Positions 1 through 6,513 of a DNA stretch of 64,000 nucleotides are shown in pieces. Each line of letters begins with the position of its first letter. Position 1 is the first letter of the stretch. The DNA is taken from NCBI RefSeq assembly GCF_026460985.1, contig NZ_JAPKNM010000117.1, positions 1 through 64,000 on the forward strand. The letters run 5' to 3'. The notes beneath the pieces were generated by a model. The model was not told the origin of the DNA. It searched no databases and worked only from the letters and a program-made list of their open reading frames with translations. Source of the DNA: Sphingomonas sp. (lineage in GTDB: Bacteria; Pseudomonadota; Alphaproteobacteria; Sphingomonadales; Sphingomonadaceae). The position numbers and the translations under genes were made by a program.

Positions 1-130
1 GGGCAATGAGTCTTTTTGAGCGCGCAGACGCGCGCACCCACCCATGATCGGGTGAACAGCGCCCCGCGCTGTTCAGGCCATGCCGGGGGCATGGCCGGCC
101 CGATCATCCCTCCCTTGCAGGGAGGGGCGT
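1..130. repeat. Family A intergenic repeat half, interrupted by a nested element
   Basis: The sequence runs from a gagtctttttgag tract through gcgcgcagacgcgcgcacccaccc and, after an interrupting element at 44-107, ends in the family A hairpin ccctcccttgcagggagggg. The same blocks in the same order occur near 2100-2242, 11829-11975 and 31980-32061. The left half of the repeat probably lies outside the window. No gene is visible in the first 139 bases. Confidence 0.75.
44..107. repeat. Nested three-arm cruciform element, copy 1
   Basis: A 64-nt element closed by a 9-bp stem (atgatcggg at 44-52 with cccgatcat at 99-107). It contains two perfect hairpins: 53-75 (10-bp stem, loop ccc) and 76-96 (9-bp stem, loop ggg). 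It sits inside a family A repeat, between the cacccaccc block and the terminal hairpin. The same architecture with different stem sequences occurs at 19865-19927. I do not recognise a named family. It may be a small non-autonomous mobile palindrome or a structural DNA/RNA element. Confidence 0.7.
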
Positions 131-139
131 ACTTGCGGT

Positions 140-733
140 TCAAGCCGCGTCGCGCCGCACCGCGAGCTGGTCGTGCAGCTGGCGGATCGAGCCCATCAGC
201 TGCGTGCGGTCGATGCGGGCGGCGGCGAGCTCGACCTGGGCCTCGCCCAGCTCGATCGCGCGCGCGGCGACGCGGGCGTCGAGCGCGAGGTTGGAGCGCT
301 TGAGCTCCTCGACCCGGGCGGCGCGTGCCAGCGTGCGCTCGATGCGCGCGCCCAGCACCTCGAACGCGAACGGCCTGGCCAGCAAATCGTCCGCGCCCGC
401 GCCGAACGCCGCCACCGCGGCGGCCGGGTCGGGCGTCTCGCTCAGCATGATCACCGGCAGGTCCTCCGTGTCGCGCGATCCGCGGATCTCGGCGAGCATG
501 TGCAGCGCCGCGCTTTCGGGCGCGAGCGCGTCGATCAGCACGAGGTCGAAGCCGCGCGCCGAGACGAGCTCGAGCGCCTGGCAGGCCGAATCGGCGAGCA
601 CGACGAGATAGCCGAGATTGCCCAGCCGCTGGGCGATCTCGTTCAGGCTCGCGCGGCTGCTGCCGGCGGCGAGGACGGTCCGCATCGCCTTGCGGCGCGT
701 GCCCGCTGCTGCCTGGACCGAAGCCTGTTCCAT
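140..733 (-). CDS. Response-regulator receiver-like protein with degenerate phosphorylation site
   Basis: A 197-residue cytoplasmic protein. Residues about 18-130 follow the receiver (REC) fold pattern, with the central acidic strand ending DLVLID and the later VIMLSE strand. The C-terminal ~60 residues are charged and helix-forming and are probably a coiled coil, not a DNA-binding domain. The acidic pair expected after the first strand is missing (the segment reads VLAAGSS), and the conserved lysine of the KPF motif is an arginine (ARPF). It may therefore be a pseudo-receiver used for protein binding. The start is the first ATG; an in-frame ATG 16 codons later would remove a non-conserved leader. 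It lies 76 bp downstream of, and on the same strand as, the FMN reductase gene. The partner is unknown. Confidence 0.75.
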   Translation of the reverse strand: MEQASVQAAAGTRRKAMRTVLAAGSSRASLNEIAQRLGNLGYLVVLADSACQALELVSARGFDLVLIDALAPESAALHMLAEIRGSRDTEDLPVIMLSETPDPAAAVAAFGAGADDLLARPFAFEVLGARIERTLARAARVEELKRSNLALDARVAARAIELGEAQVELAAARIDRTQLMGSIRQLHDQLAVRRDAA

Positions 734-809
734 TCGCGCTCGAAATCCTCCGATTCAAAGGGGGAGGACCTTAGCCCCGAGCCTCTCTCGAAAGCGTTAA
801 GCGCGGCGA

Positions 810-1346
810 TCAGCGGCGCAGGAAGTCGAAGATCTGGCCGACCATGATCTCCATCTGCGGGCGGCTCCTCGCGATCGCGTCGCCCGGCTCGGCGACGTTG
901 ATCGCCAGCCCCATCGGGGTCGGCCAGCCGCGCAGCGAATGGGTGATGGTGCGCAGCGCCTGGAGCGTCGATACCGACGCCTGCCATCCGCCCGCAGTGG
1001 CGATCAGCCCCACCGGCAGGCCGTCGAGATAGACGCGTTCGTCGCCGCGGAGCTGCTCGACATAGTCGAGCGCGGTCTTGACCAGCCCGGAGAGCGTCCC
1101 GTGATAGCCGGGCGATCCGACGATCACCGCGTCGGCGGTGCGCAAGGCCTCGAGGTAGCGGCCGATCGCCGCATTGCCCTCGGCATTGCCCGGCTCGTAA
1201 TGCGGGAAGGCGATGTCGTCGCCGGTGAGCAAGGTGGTGCGCGCGCCGCGTGCCTCGGCGATCTCGAGCGCCGCCGCGAGCAGCCGCCCGGTCGTCGATT
1301 GGTTCCGCAGGGTTCCGCCCAGGGCGACGATATGGGGTGCGCTCAT
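810..1346 (-). CDS. NADPH-dependent FMN reductase family flavoprotein
   Basis: A 178-residue flavodoxin-like protein of the NAD(P)H-dependent FMN/quinone reductase family. The N-terminal GGTLRNQSTTGRLL loop matches the FMN-phosphate binding loop, and the segment GSPGYHGTLSGLVKTALDYV (about residues 78-97) is the family signature around the flavin isoalloxazine and dimer interface. The length is normal for the family. It would reduce FMN, quinones or azo/nitro compounds at the expense of NAD(P)H; the natural substrate cannot be told from sequence. The start ATG overlaps no other gene. A 120-bp gap separates it from the divergent PEBP gene, so each must have its own promoter in that gap. Confidence 0.88.
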   Translation of the reverse strand: MSAPHIVALGGTLRNQSTTGRLLAAALEIAEARGARTTLLTGDDIAFPHYEPGNAEGNAAIGRYLEALRTADAVIVGSPGYHGTLSGLVKTALDYVEQLRGDERVYLDGLPVGLIATAGGWQASVSTLQALRTITHSLRGWPTPMGLAINVAEPGDAIARSRPQMEIMVGQIFDFLRR

Positions 1347-1466
1347 GACGCTTCCGCTAGCCCAAAGGCGCGGGCCGCGCCAGCATCGCGGCCGAACGCT
1401 TCAGCGCGTCCCGCCGGATAGTTTGGCGGTGCCGCTCGTTCCGCGTGGATCGTAGAGGAGAGAGTG

Positions 1467-2081
1467 ATGCTCGAGCATGTCCCCCATTGGCTGGGCAGTG
1501 CGCTCAAGGGGTTGCGTGCCGGCGTCGACAAGCTCGCGATCGCGCAGCCCGAATTGGGCGCGTTCGAGGCGCTGCATCTTGCCAGCCCCGCCTTCGCCGA
1601 CGGCGCCCGGCTGCCCGAGCGCTTCACCGCCGACGGCACAGGCGTATCGCCGCCCTTGTTCTGGACGGGCGTTCCCGAGGGCACCGAGCGGCTCGCATTG
1701 ATCGTCGAGGATCCCGACGCGCCCGCCCCGCAGCCGCTGGTCCACGCCGTCGTCTGGGGGCTGTCGCCCGAAGGCGCGTTGGCCGAGGGCGCGATCCGCG
1801 CTGACGGCGCCGGGGGCGGCGATGGCAGCGATGTTGGCCGCAATTCCTATCTCGGCGAAGGCTGGCTGCCGCCCGATCCGCCGACCGGGCACGGGCCGCA
1901 TCACTATGCCTTCCAGCTCTTCGCGCTCGGCCCCGGCCCGGATCCCGGCGACACGCCCGGCCGCGGCGCGCTCCTCAAGGCGATGGCCGGCCGCGTCCTC
2001 GCCGCCGGCCTGCTCACCGGCACCTATTCGCGCGGCGAGGAGGCGCCGGGCGGGCCCGTGCGGAGTACAGCGGTGGCTTAG
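1467..2081 (+). CDS. YbhB/YbcL family (PEBP, Raf-kinase-inhibitor-like) protein
   Basis: A 204-residue protein of the phosphatidylethanolamine-binding-protein superfamily in its bacterial YbhB/YbcL form. Diagnostic segments are the DPDAP...VHAVVWGL strand-turn (about residues 77-95) and GHGPHHYAFQLFAL (about 144-157), which together form the anion/ligand pocket in this fold. No signal peptide is visible, so it is probably cytoplasmic. Molecular function in bacteria is poorly defined. The start is set by the purine-rich AGAGGAG six bases before this ATG; a GTG one codon upstream is possible but too close to that site. It is convergent with the SDR gene across a family A repeat. Confidence 0.87.
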   Translation: MLEHVPHWLGSALKGLRAGVDKLAIAQPELGAFEALHLASPAFADGARLPERFTADGTGVSPPLFWTGVPEGTERLALIVEDPDAPAPQPLVHAVVWGLSPEGALAEGAIRADGAGGGDGSDVGRNSYLGEGWLPPDPPTGHGPHHYAFQLFALGPGPDPGDTPGRGALLKAMAGRVLAAGLLTGTYSRGEEAPGGPVRSTAVA

Positions 2082-2099
2082 GGTGAGATCGATATTCTG

Positions 2100-2242
2100 C
2101 CCCTCCCTGCAAGGGAGGGGTAGGGGGTGGGTGCGCGCGTCTGCGCGCTCAAAAAGACTCATCGCCAAGCTGAAAGCGACGGACGAGGCATCGAGCCTCG
2201 CCCGTCACTACCCACCCCTGACCCCTCCCTTGCAGGGAGGGG
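2100..2242. repeat. Family A paired inverted repeat (copy 1)
   Basis: Begins with hairpin cccctccctgcaagggagggg (2100-2120) and ends with its reverse-complementary partner (2222-2242), each followed or preceded by a GGGGTGGGT-type block. The centre carries gcgcgcgtctgcgcgc and a hairpin around gacgaggcatcgagcctcg. It fills the gap between two convergent genes. A transcription-termination role is possible but unproven here. Confidence 0.85.
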
Positions 2243-2262
2243 AATTCAAATGCCTGTCGATC

Positions 2263-3120
2263 CTAACCGTTGACGATCGTCCCCCCGTTCGGGTGGAGCA
2301 CCTGGCCCGACATGTAGCTCGCATCCTCGCAGGCGAGGAACAGGAAGCTGGGGGCGACTTCGTTGGGCTGGCCCGGGCGGCCCATCGGCGTGTTCTCGCC
2401 GAAATGGGCAAGCTTCTCGGGGCGCGCGCCGCCCATCGGGTTGAGCGGAGTCCAGATCGGCCCGGGCGCGACGGCGTTCACGCGGATGCCCTTCTCGACC
2501 AGGTTCTCGGACAGGCTGCGCGTGAAGGCGGTGATCGCGCCCTTGGTGCTCGAATAGTCGAGCAGCTCCTTCGAGCCTTGGTACATCGTCACCGAAGTGC
2601 AGTTCACGATCGCCGCGCCCTGCTTCAGGTGCGGCATCGCGGCCTGGGTGAGGAAGAACATCCCGAAGATGTTGGTCTGGAAGGTGCGCTTGAGCTGCTC
2701 TTCGGTGATGTCGGTGATGTGCTGGTCGGGATGCTGCTCGCCGGCATTGTTGACCAGCACGTCGATGCGGCCGAACTTGGCGACCACCTCGGCGATCGCG
2801 CGGTCGCAAAAGGCCTTGTCGCCCAGGTCGCCGGCGATTGTCAGCGCCTCGCGCCCCTCGGAGCGGACGATCTCGGCGGTCATCGCGGCGTCGTAATGCT
2901 CGCAGAGATAGAGGATCGGGACATGCGCGCCTTCGCGGGCATAGAGCGCCGCCACGGCGCGGCCGATGCCGCTGTCCGCGCCGGTGATCACCGCCACCTT
3001 GTCCTTCAAGCGGCCGGAGCCGGGGTAGCGGGGTTCCCAATCGGGCTTGGGCTCGAGGGCGCTTTCATGTCCGGGCAGCGCATCCTCGTGGATCATGTCG
3101 ATCGTGTCGGTCTCGCGCAT
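2263..3120 (-). CDS. SDR-family oxidoreductase, YghA / general-stress-protein-39 type
   Basis: A 285-residue short-chain dehydrogenase/reductase of the extended-N-terminus type represented by E. coli YghA and Bacillus GSP39. The ~40-residue leader before the Rossmann fold (EPKPDWEPRYPGSGRLKDKVAVITG) is typical of that subgroup. The nucleotide loop is TGADSGIG (about 46-53), NNAGEQHP follows strand 4, and the catalytic Tyr-Lys is in YSSTK with the serine in the preceding NCTSV strand. It is predicted to be a soluble NADP(H)-dependent aldehyde/alcohol oxidoreductase, often stress-induced in this family. An EcfG-like promoter candidate lies 36-61 bp upstream. It is convergent with the PEBP gene. 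Confidence 0.9.
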   Translation of the reverse strand: MRETDTIDMIHEDALPGHESALEPKPDWEPRYPGSGRLKDKVAVITGADSGIGRAVAALYAREGAHVPILYLCEHYDAAMTAEIVRSEGREALTIAGDLGDKAFCDRAIAEVVAKFGRIDVLVNNAGEQHPDQHITDITEEQLKRTFQTNIFGMFFLTQAAMPHLKQGAAIVNCTSVTMYQGSKELLDYSSTKGAITAFTRSLSENLVEKGIRVNAVAPGPIWTPLNPMGGARPEKLAHFGENTPMGRPGQPNEVAPSFLFLACEDASYMSGQVLHPNGGTIVNG

Positions 3121-3155
3121 CGGCCTGGCTCCAAAGGGAGGGACTTGCCGAAGGA

Positions 3156-3181
3156 AACCGGTGCGGAATGCCGGAAGTTCC
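3156..3181 (-). promoter_or_regulatory. EcfG-like promoter candidate for the stress SDR
   Basis: On the minus strand the sequence reads GGAAC, 17 bases, then GGTT, about 36 bp before the SDR start codon. The general-stress sigma factor EcfG of alphaproteobacteria recognises GGAAC-N16/17-CGTT, so this is one mismatch away in the -10 half. The gene's family fits a general-stress regulon. This is a by-eye match only. Confidence 0.35.
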
Positions 3182-3218
3182 GTTTGTTTGTCGCCGCTTG
3201 GCCGCGGCGGGGCAGGGT

Positions 3219-3314
3219 TCAGGCGAAGAGCGACGAACCCTGCGTGGCGGTGGCGAGGATCATCGTCGCGGTGATACCGAACGAAGCGAGACCCAGCAGG
3301 ACAGAGCGAACCAT
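3219..3314 (-). CDS. Small single-pass membrane protein (31 aa)
   Basis: A 31-residue open frame starting MVRSVLLGLASFG and ending GSSLFA. It is one hydrophobic helix with a single arginine near the N-terminus. A good ribosome site, AAGGAG, lies ten bases before the ATG. It lies 29 bp downstream of another tiny membrane-protein gene on the same strand, so the two probably form one transcript from the sigma54-like promoter near 3512. I do not recognise the family. Hydrophobicity, spacing and ribosome sites support a real gene; conservation in relatives would settle it. The function could be membrane stress sensing or modulation of a larger membrane protein, but nothing in the sequence says which. 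Confidence 0.6.
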   Translation of the reverse strand: MVRSVLLGLASFGITATMILATATQGSSLFA

Positions 3315-3343
3315 GGCGAAATACTCCTTGTTACCGGACCGGC

Positions 3344-3451
3344 TCAGGCGATCGGGACGACCGGGGTCGAGAAGACCACGAAAGCGACGGTGAACAGCAC
3401 GGCGCCGACGGCGGCGAGGGCATGATGGAACGAGTCGAGACGAGCGGTCAT
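3344..3451 (-). CDS. Small single-pass membrane protein (35 aa)
   Basis: A 35-residue open frame beginning MTARLDSFHHALAAVG, followed by a hydrophobic helix (about residues 11-28) and a short tail STPVVPIA. The ribosome site AGGGAG stands nine bases before the ATG. It is the first of two tandem tiny genes; the second starts 29 bp after its stop. A sigma54-type promoter match and two inverted repeats lie 60-130 bp upstream, in an unusually AT-rich gap. I do not recognise the family. The charged N-terminus and single helix suggest an inner-membrane micropeptide with the N-terminus in the cytoplasm. Confidence 0.62.
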   Translation of the reverse strand: MTARLDSFHHALAAVGAVLFTVAFVVFSTPVVPIA

Positions 3452-3511
3452 TGATCTTACTCCCTGGTGGTATCGGCTGCCGGACCATCCGATTGCCGAT
3501 GCCAGCTTTAT

Positions 3512-3527
3512 TGCAGGGGGCGTGCCA
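3512..3527 (-). promoter_or_regulatory. Sigma54-type (-24/-12) promoter candidate
   Basis: On the minus strand the sequence is TGGCACGCCCCCTGCA, against the RpoN consensus TGGCACG-N4-TTGCW. The -24 GG and -12 GC are exactly ten bases apart, and only the first T of the -12 element differs. Transcription would start near 3500, about 50 bases before the first small-protein ATG. Confidence 0.5.
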
Positions 3528-3583
3528 ACTTTGGTAAGTAGTTGAAAACTATGATAGCGCGTTCAACGCGCCGCGAAAGTTGG
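3525..3583. promoter_or_regulatory. Palindromes upstream of the small-protein operon (possible activator sites)
   Basis: Contains a perfect 15-base inverted repeat gcgcgttcaacgcgc (3557-3571), nested between ccaacttt (3525-3532) and aaagttgg (3576-3583). It lies just upstream of the sigma54-type promoter, where an enhancer-binding activator or IHF could bind. The stretch is visibly richer in A and T than its surroundings. Confidence 0.4.
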
Positions 3584-3649
3584 GAAAATTTTCGCGAGAG
3601 GTTGGCGTAAATTACCAATCAGAAGCGGACAGCGAGTGTCCGATATCGG

Positions 3650-4696
3650 TCACCCGACCAGGAGGCAGTTCCGGCCGGCGGTCTTGGCGGCGTAGAGCAG
3701 CCGGTCGGCGCGGTGGAACACGGTCGACAGGCCGTCGCCCGGCTCGGCCGCGGCGAGGCCGGCGGAGAAGGTGATCTCGCCGAGCGGCGCGTCGGTCTCG
3801 CGCAGCCGGTAGCGCTTGGTGGCGACCGTGGCGCGCGCGGCGTCGAGCGTGGTGCGCGCGGTCTGGATGCTCACGCCGGTGAACAGCACCGCGAACTCCT
3901 CGCCGCCATAGCGCGCGACGAGGTGGCCGGCGCAGGTCTGGCTCAGCGCCTCGGCGATCGCCTTGAGCACCCGGTCGCCGACGGCGTGGCCGAAGCGGTC
4001 GTTGACCGACTTGAAATGGTCCACGTCGCACACGGCGAGGCAGATCCGGGCGCCGGACGCCGCCTGCGCGGCATAGGCCTCCTCGAGCGCGCGGCGGTTG
4101 GGCAGGTCGGTCAGCGGATCGCGCCGGGCATTGTCGCGCGCTTCCTCGAGCTTCTCGCGCAGCTCGCTGGCCTCGCGGGTCGCGCTCTCGAGCCGCTCCT
4201 CGGCGCTGCGGACGCGTTCGATCATCGTCGCGGTGATGCGCGCAACCTCGCCGATCACGGTCGAGCCGCTCCCATCGCTCGAGCGCGAGATCGCCTCGGC
4301 GCTCGCGGCGAGATCGCGGCCGAAGCCCTGGGTCTCGGCGCGCATCGCGGTGACCATATCCTGGAAGCCCTCGACCTGCATCTGCGTCGCGGCGACCAGT
4401 CCGTCGGCCTTCTCCTTGGCGACCTTTGCGTTGGGTTGGACCTCGGTTCCGAGCTTCTCGATGTCACGCTGGGTGAGACGGACGCCGCCATCGGTCAGCG
4501 CATGGACCGCGCGCGCGAGCGGCCCTTCGGGATTGGCGAGCAGGTGATAGGCGAACGCATAGTTGCCGGGATCAGGGTCGAGCCGCTGATCGACAAGGAA
4601 ATCGCCGATTCGGTCGTAAAGGCGGCGCGACGAATCGCTTTGACTTGCCGCCCGGACGGCCCTTGCGCCGACCATATGCCTTAAACCCCTGTGCAT
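3650..4696 (-). CDS. Diguanylate cyclase (GGDEF domain)
   Basis: A 348-residue protein making cyclic di-GMP from two GTP. The C-terminal ~160 residues are a complete GGDEF domain: DPLTDLPNRRALEE at its start, DVDHFKSVNDRFGH for metal and guanine binding, and the active-site loop YGGEEF. The inhibitory RxxD site normally five residues before the loop is absent, so product feedback is not expected. Residues about 60-190 are helical and heptad-rich (coiled coil), with no recognisable sensor or membrane segment, so the protein is probably cytoplasmic. An alternative ATG seven codons downstream (4675) has a slightly better purine tract. No phosphodiesterase is nearby. Confidence 0.92.
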   Translation of the reverse strand: MHRGLRHMVGARAVRAASQSDSSRRLYDRIGDFLVDQRLDPDPGNYAFAYHLLANPEGPLARAVHALTDGGVRLTQRDIEKLGTEVQPNAKVAKEKADGLVAATQMQVEGFQDMVTAMRAETQGFGRDLAASAEAISRSSDGSGSTVIGEVARITATMIERVRSAEERLESATREASELREKLEEARDNARRDPLTDLPNRRALEEAYAAQAASGARICLAVCDVDHFKSVNDRFGHAVGDRVLKAIAEALSQTCAGHLVARYGGEEFAVLFTGVSIQTARTTLDAARATVATKRYRLRETDAPLGEITFSAGLAAAEPGDGLSTVFHRADRLLYAAKTAGRNCLLVG

Positions 4697-4804
4697 TCGG
4701 TTGCGTACGGTGCTTGCGGTCCCGCCCGCATATCTGTTCGATCAGGGGTTTAGAGGCGAACTGCTAACATCCGGTGAGCAAATGCTTTCCCAAGCGTGAA
4801 GAAC

Positions 4805-5353
4805 CTAGCCGCGCTTCGCCGCCTTGTATTTCCGCACCGCGTCCAAGGTCAGCCGGATGTGATCGGAGGGGTTCATGTCGGTGTGCGCGAACAGGATCTT
4901 GCCGCTGGGAGCGATCACATAGCTGGTGCGGCTGGTGACCGTCGTCGGCGTGCCGTCGGGCTTCTTGAGCAGCACGTCATAGCCCTTGATCACCGCCGGG
5001 CTCGCCGCGGCCACCGCGAACTTGCCCGCGCAATGCTCGCTCGAAAAGGCGACGAGCTTGTCGACATTGCCCGCGGTCATCCCGATCACCGTCGCGCCGG
5101 CCGCGGTGAAATCGGGGAGCTTCGCGGCGAAGGCGGCCGCCTCGGCATTGCAGCCGCCGGTGAAGGCGGCGGGGAAGAAATAGAGCACGACGGGGCCCTT
5201 TTTGAGCGCCGCCTTGAGGCTGACGCTCAGCGGCTTGCCCGCCATCGCGCCCGCCGCGCTGAAATCGGGCGCCGTCGCCCCGGGAGCGAGCGCCGCCTCG
5301 ACCGGCAGCGACAGCGGCAGGAGCAGGGCGGCGAGGAGAAGCTTGGTCCGCAT
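4805..5353 (-). CDS. Secreted peroxiredoxin (AhpC/TSA, BCP-like)
   Basis: A 182-residue thioredoxin-fold peroxidase with an N-terminal signal peptide (MRTKLLLAALLLPLSLPVEA), so it probably acts in the periplasm. The peroxidatic cysteine is in PAAFTGGCNAEA (about residues 61-72), matching the Prx PxxxT/SxxC motif. A second cysteine around residue 107 (SEHCAGK) could resolve the disulfide. It would reduce hydrogen peroxide or organic hydroperoxides with thiols. The C-terminal part (TSYVIAPSGKILFAHTDMNPSDH) follows BCP-like proteins. It lies 35 bp upstream of pldA's end on the same strand; that short gap contains two copies of tatcgggtcag, the second overlapping the pldA stop. Confidence 0.88.
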   Translation of the reverse strand: MRTKLLLAALLLPLSLPVEAALAPGATAPDFSAAGAMAGKPLSVSLKAALKKGPVVLYFFPAAFTGGCNAEAAAFAAKLPDFTAAGATVIGMTAGNVDKLVAFSSEHCAGKFAVAAASPAVIKGYDVLLKKPDGTPTTVTSRTSYVIAPSGKILFAHTDMNPSDHIRLTLDAVRKYKAAKRG

Positions 5354-5388
5354 GGCGTCACTCCTTGGGTTATCGGGTCAGTTTGAGT

Positions 5389-6447
5389 CTATCGGGTCAG
5401 GGCGATTCCGATTCGCGCGTGCGTATCGTTCACGCGATAGTCGTCGAGCGCTTCACCATAGCCGGTAAAGGCCTGGCCGAAGAGATAGAAACCGACGCCC
5501 CCGCCGAGCGCCGCGAGCGGATAGGAGGCGAACAATTCGGCGCCGCCGCGCCTGGTGTCGAAATTGCCGCGGCCGGTGAGCGCGATCTTGAGCCCGTCCT
5601 TCTGCTGGATCGTGGCGGTGAGCGCGGTGTAGCCGAGATAGTCCTTCACGTCGGGTGCGGTGCCGAAGCGGCCGACATAGAACCAGGCCTGGGGCGCGAC
5701 GTCGAGCCGCCAGTCGCCGCCCAGGTCGAAGCTCTTCTCGACTCGGCCGAAGATGCGATTGACGTCGATCGAGTCGACCATGCCGCGGCCGTTCGAATCG
5801 TGCCGCCAGCCGAGCGCGACCCTGGTGGTCTCGTCGAACGGGATGTCCGCATAGACTTCGGGGCTGTAATTGGTCGAGCGGAACGGGCCCGAGGGTTCGC
5901 GCAGCGCCCAGAACATCGTCTGGGTATAAGCGAAGCGGAGGTTGCCGAGCTTGAGCGGCGCATCCTCGGCGAAGGGACGGAAGGCGAAGCTCACCTGGAG
6001 CTTGCCGCCCGAATCGCCGGTGCCGAACACGCCATAGACCGGCTCGTGCGGCTCGAAGCGATCGAGGAAGGCCGAGGACGTGCCCGTAGAGCTCTGGACC
6101 ACGGTCTCCTCGGCGGCGATCTTCGCGGGCGGATGCTGGTCGGAGGGCGGAATGGCGACGTTGGCGACGCTCACGGGCACGTAGCGCGCCTTGGCGAAGC
6201 CGCCGGGGGCGATGGTCGGCGTCGGGCCAGGGACGCGCTCGAGCACGAGGCGGGTGCCGTCGACCGCGGTCACTTCGATCTGGCGCGGCCCCGCATCGGC
6301 GATCGGCGCGGCGGTCTCGTTGACGAGGAACACCTCGACGCCGCGCAGCGCCTCCACTTCGGAGGCTGGCTGGGCCGGCACCGCGCGCAGCTGCGCGGCG
6401 GCGGGCGTGGCGGCGCAAAGGCCCAGGGCAAACAGGATCAGACGCAT
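5389..6447 (-). CDS. pldA: Outer-membrane phospholipase A (PldA)
   Basis: A 352-residue beta-barrel phospholipase that hydrolyses acyl chains of phospholipids reaching the outer leaflet. The signal peptide is MRLILFALGLCAATPAAA. The N-terminal ~100 residues form an extension before the barrel. The catalytic segment is GWRHDSNGRG (about residues 206-215), giving the His and Ser of the dyad in the HxSNG motif, followed by the expected Asn about ten residues on. Alternating hydrophobic strands continue to the C-terminus (IGIALTR). The start at 6447 is chosen because it begins the signal peptide; upstream codons overlap the divergent gene. It follows the secreted peroxiredoxin gene in map order on the same strand. 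Confidence 0.88.
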   Translation of the reverse strand: MRLILFALGLCAATPAAAQLRAVPAQPASEVEALRGVEVFLVNETAAPIADAGPRQIEVTAVDGTRLVLERVPGPTPTIAPGGFAKARYVPVSVANVAIPPSDQHPPAKIAAEETVVQSSTGTSSAFLDRFEPHEPVYGVFGTGDSGGKLQVSFAFRPFAEDAPLKLGNLRFAYTQTMFWALREPSGPFRSTNYSPEVYADIPFDETTRVALGWRHDSNGRGMVDSIDVNRIFGRVEKSFDLGGDWRLDVAPQAWFYVGRFGTAPDVKDYLGYTALTATIQQKDGLKIALTGRGNFDTRRGGAELFASYPLAALGGGVGFYLFGQAFTGYGEALDDYRVNDTHARIGIALTR

Positions 6448-6513
6448 TGCCGAAACGACTGGCAGCGCTTTGTGACCTTGGCGAGTCAAAAACGGACGCG
6501 TAGGGCGGCGGGC

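Noticed and set aside
5371..5400. Two copies of tatcgggtcag as a regulatory direct repeat
   Set aside because: The second copy overlaps the pldA stop codon and the pair lies downstream of a start site; a small duplication is a simpler explanation.
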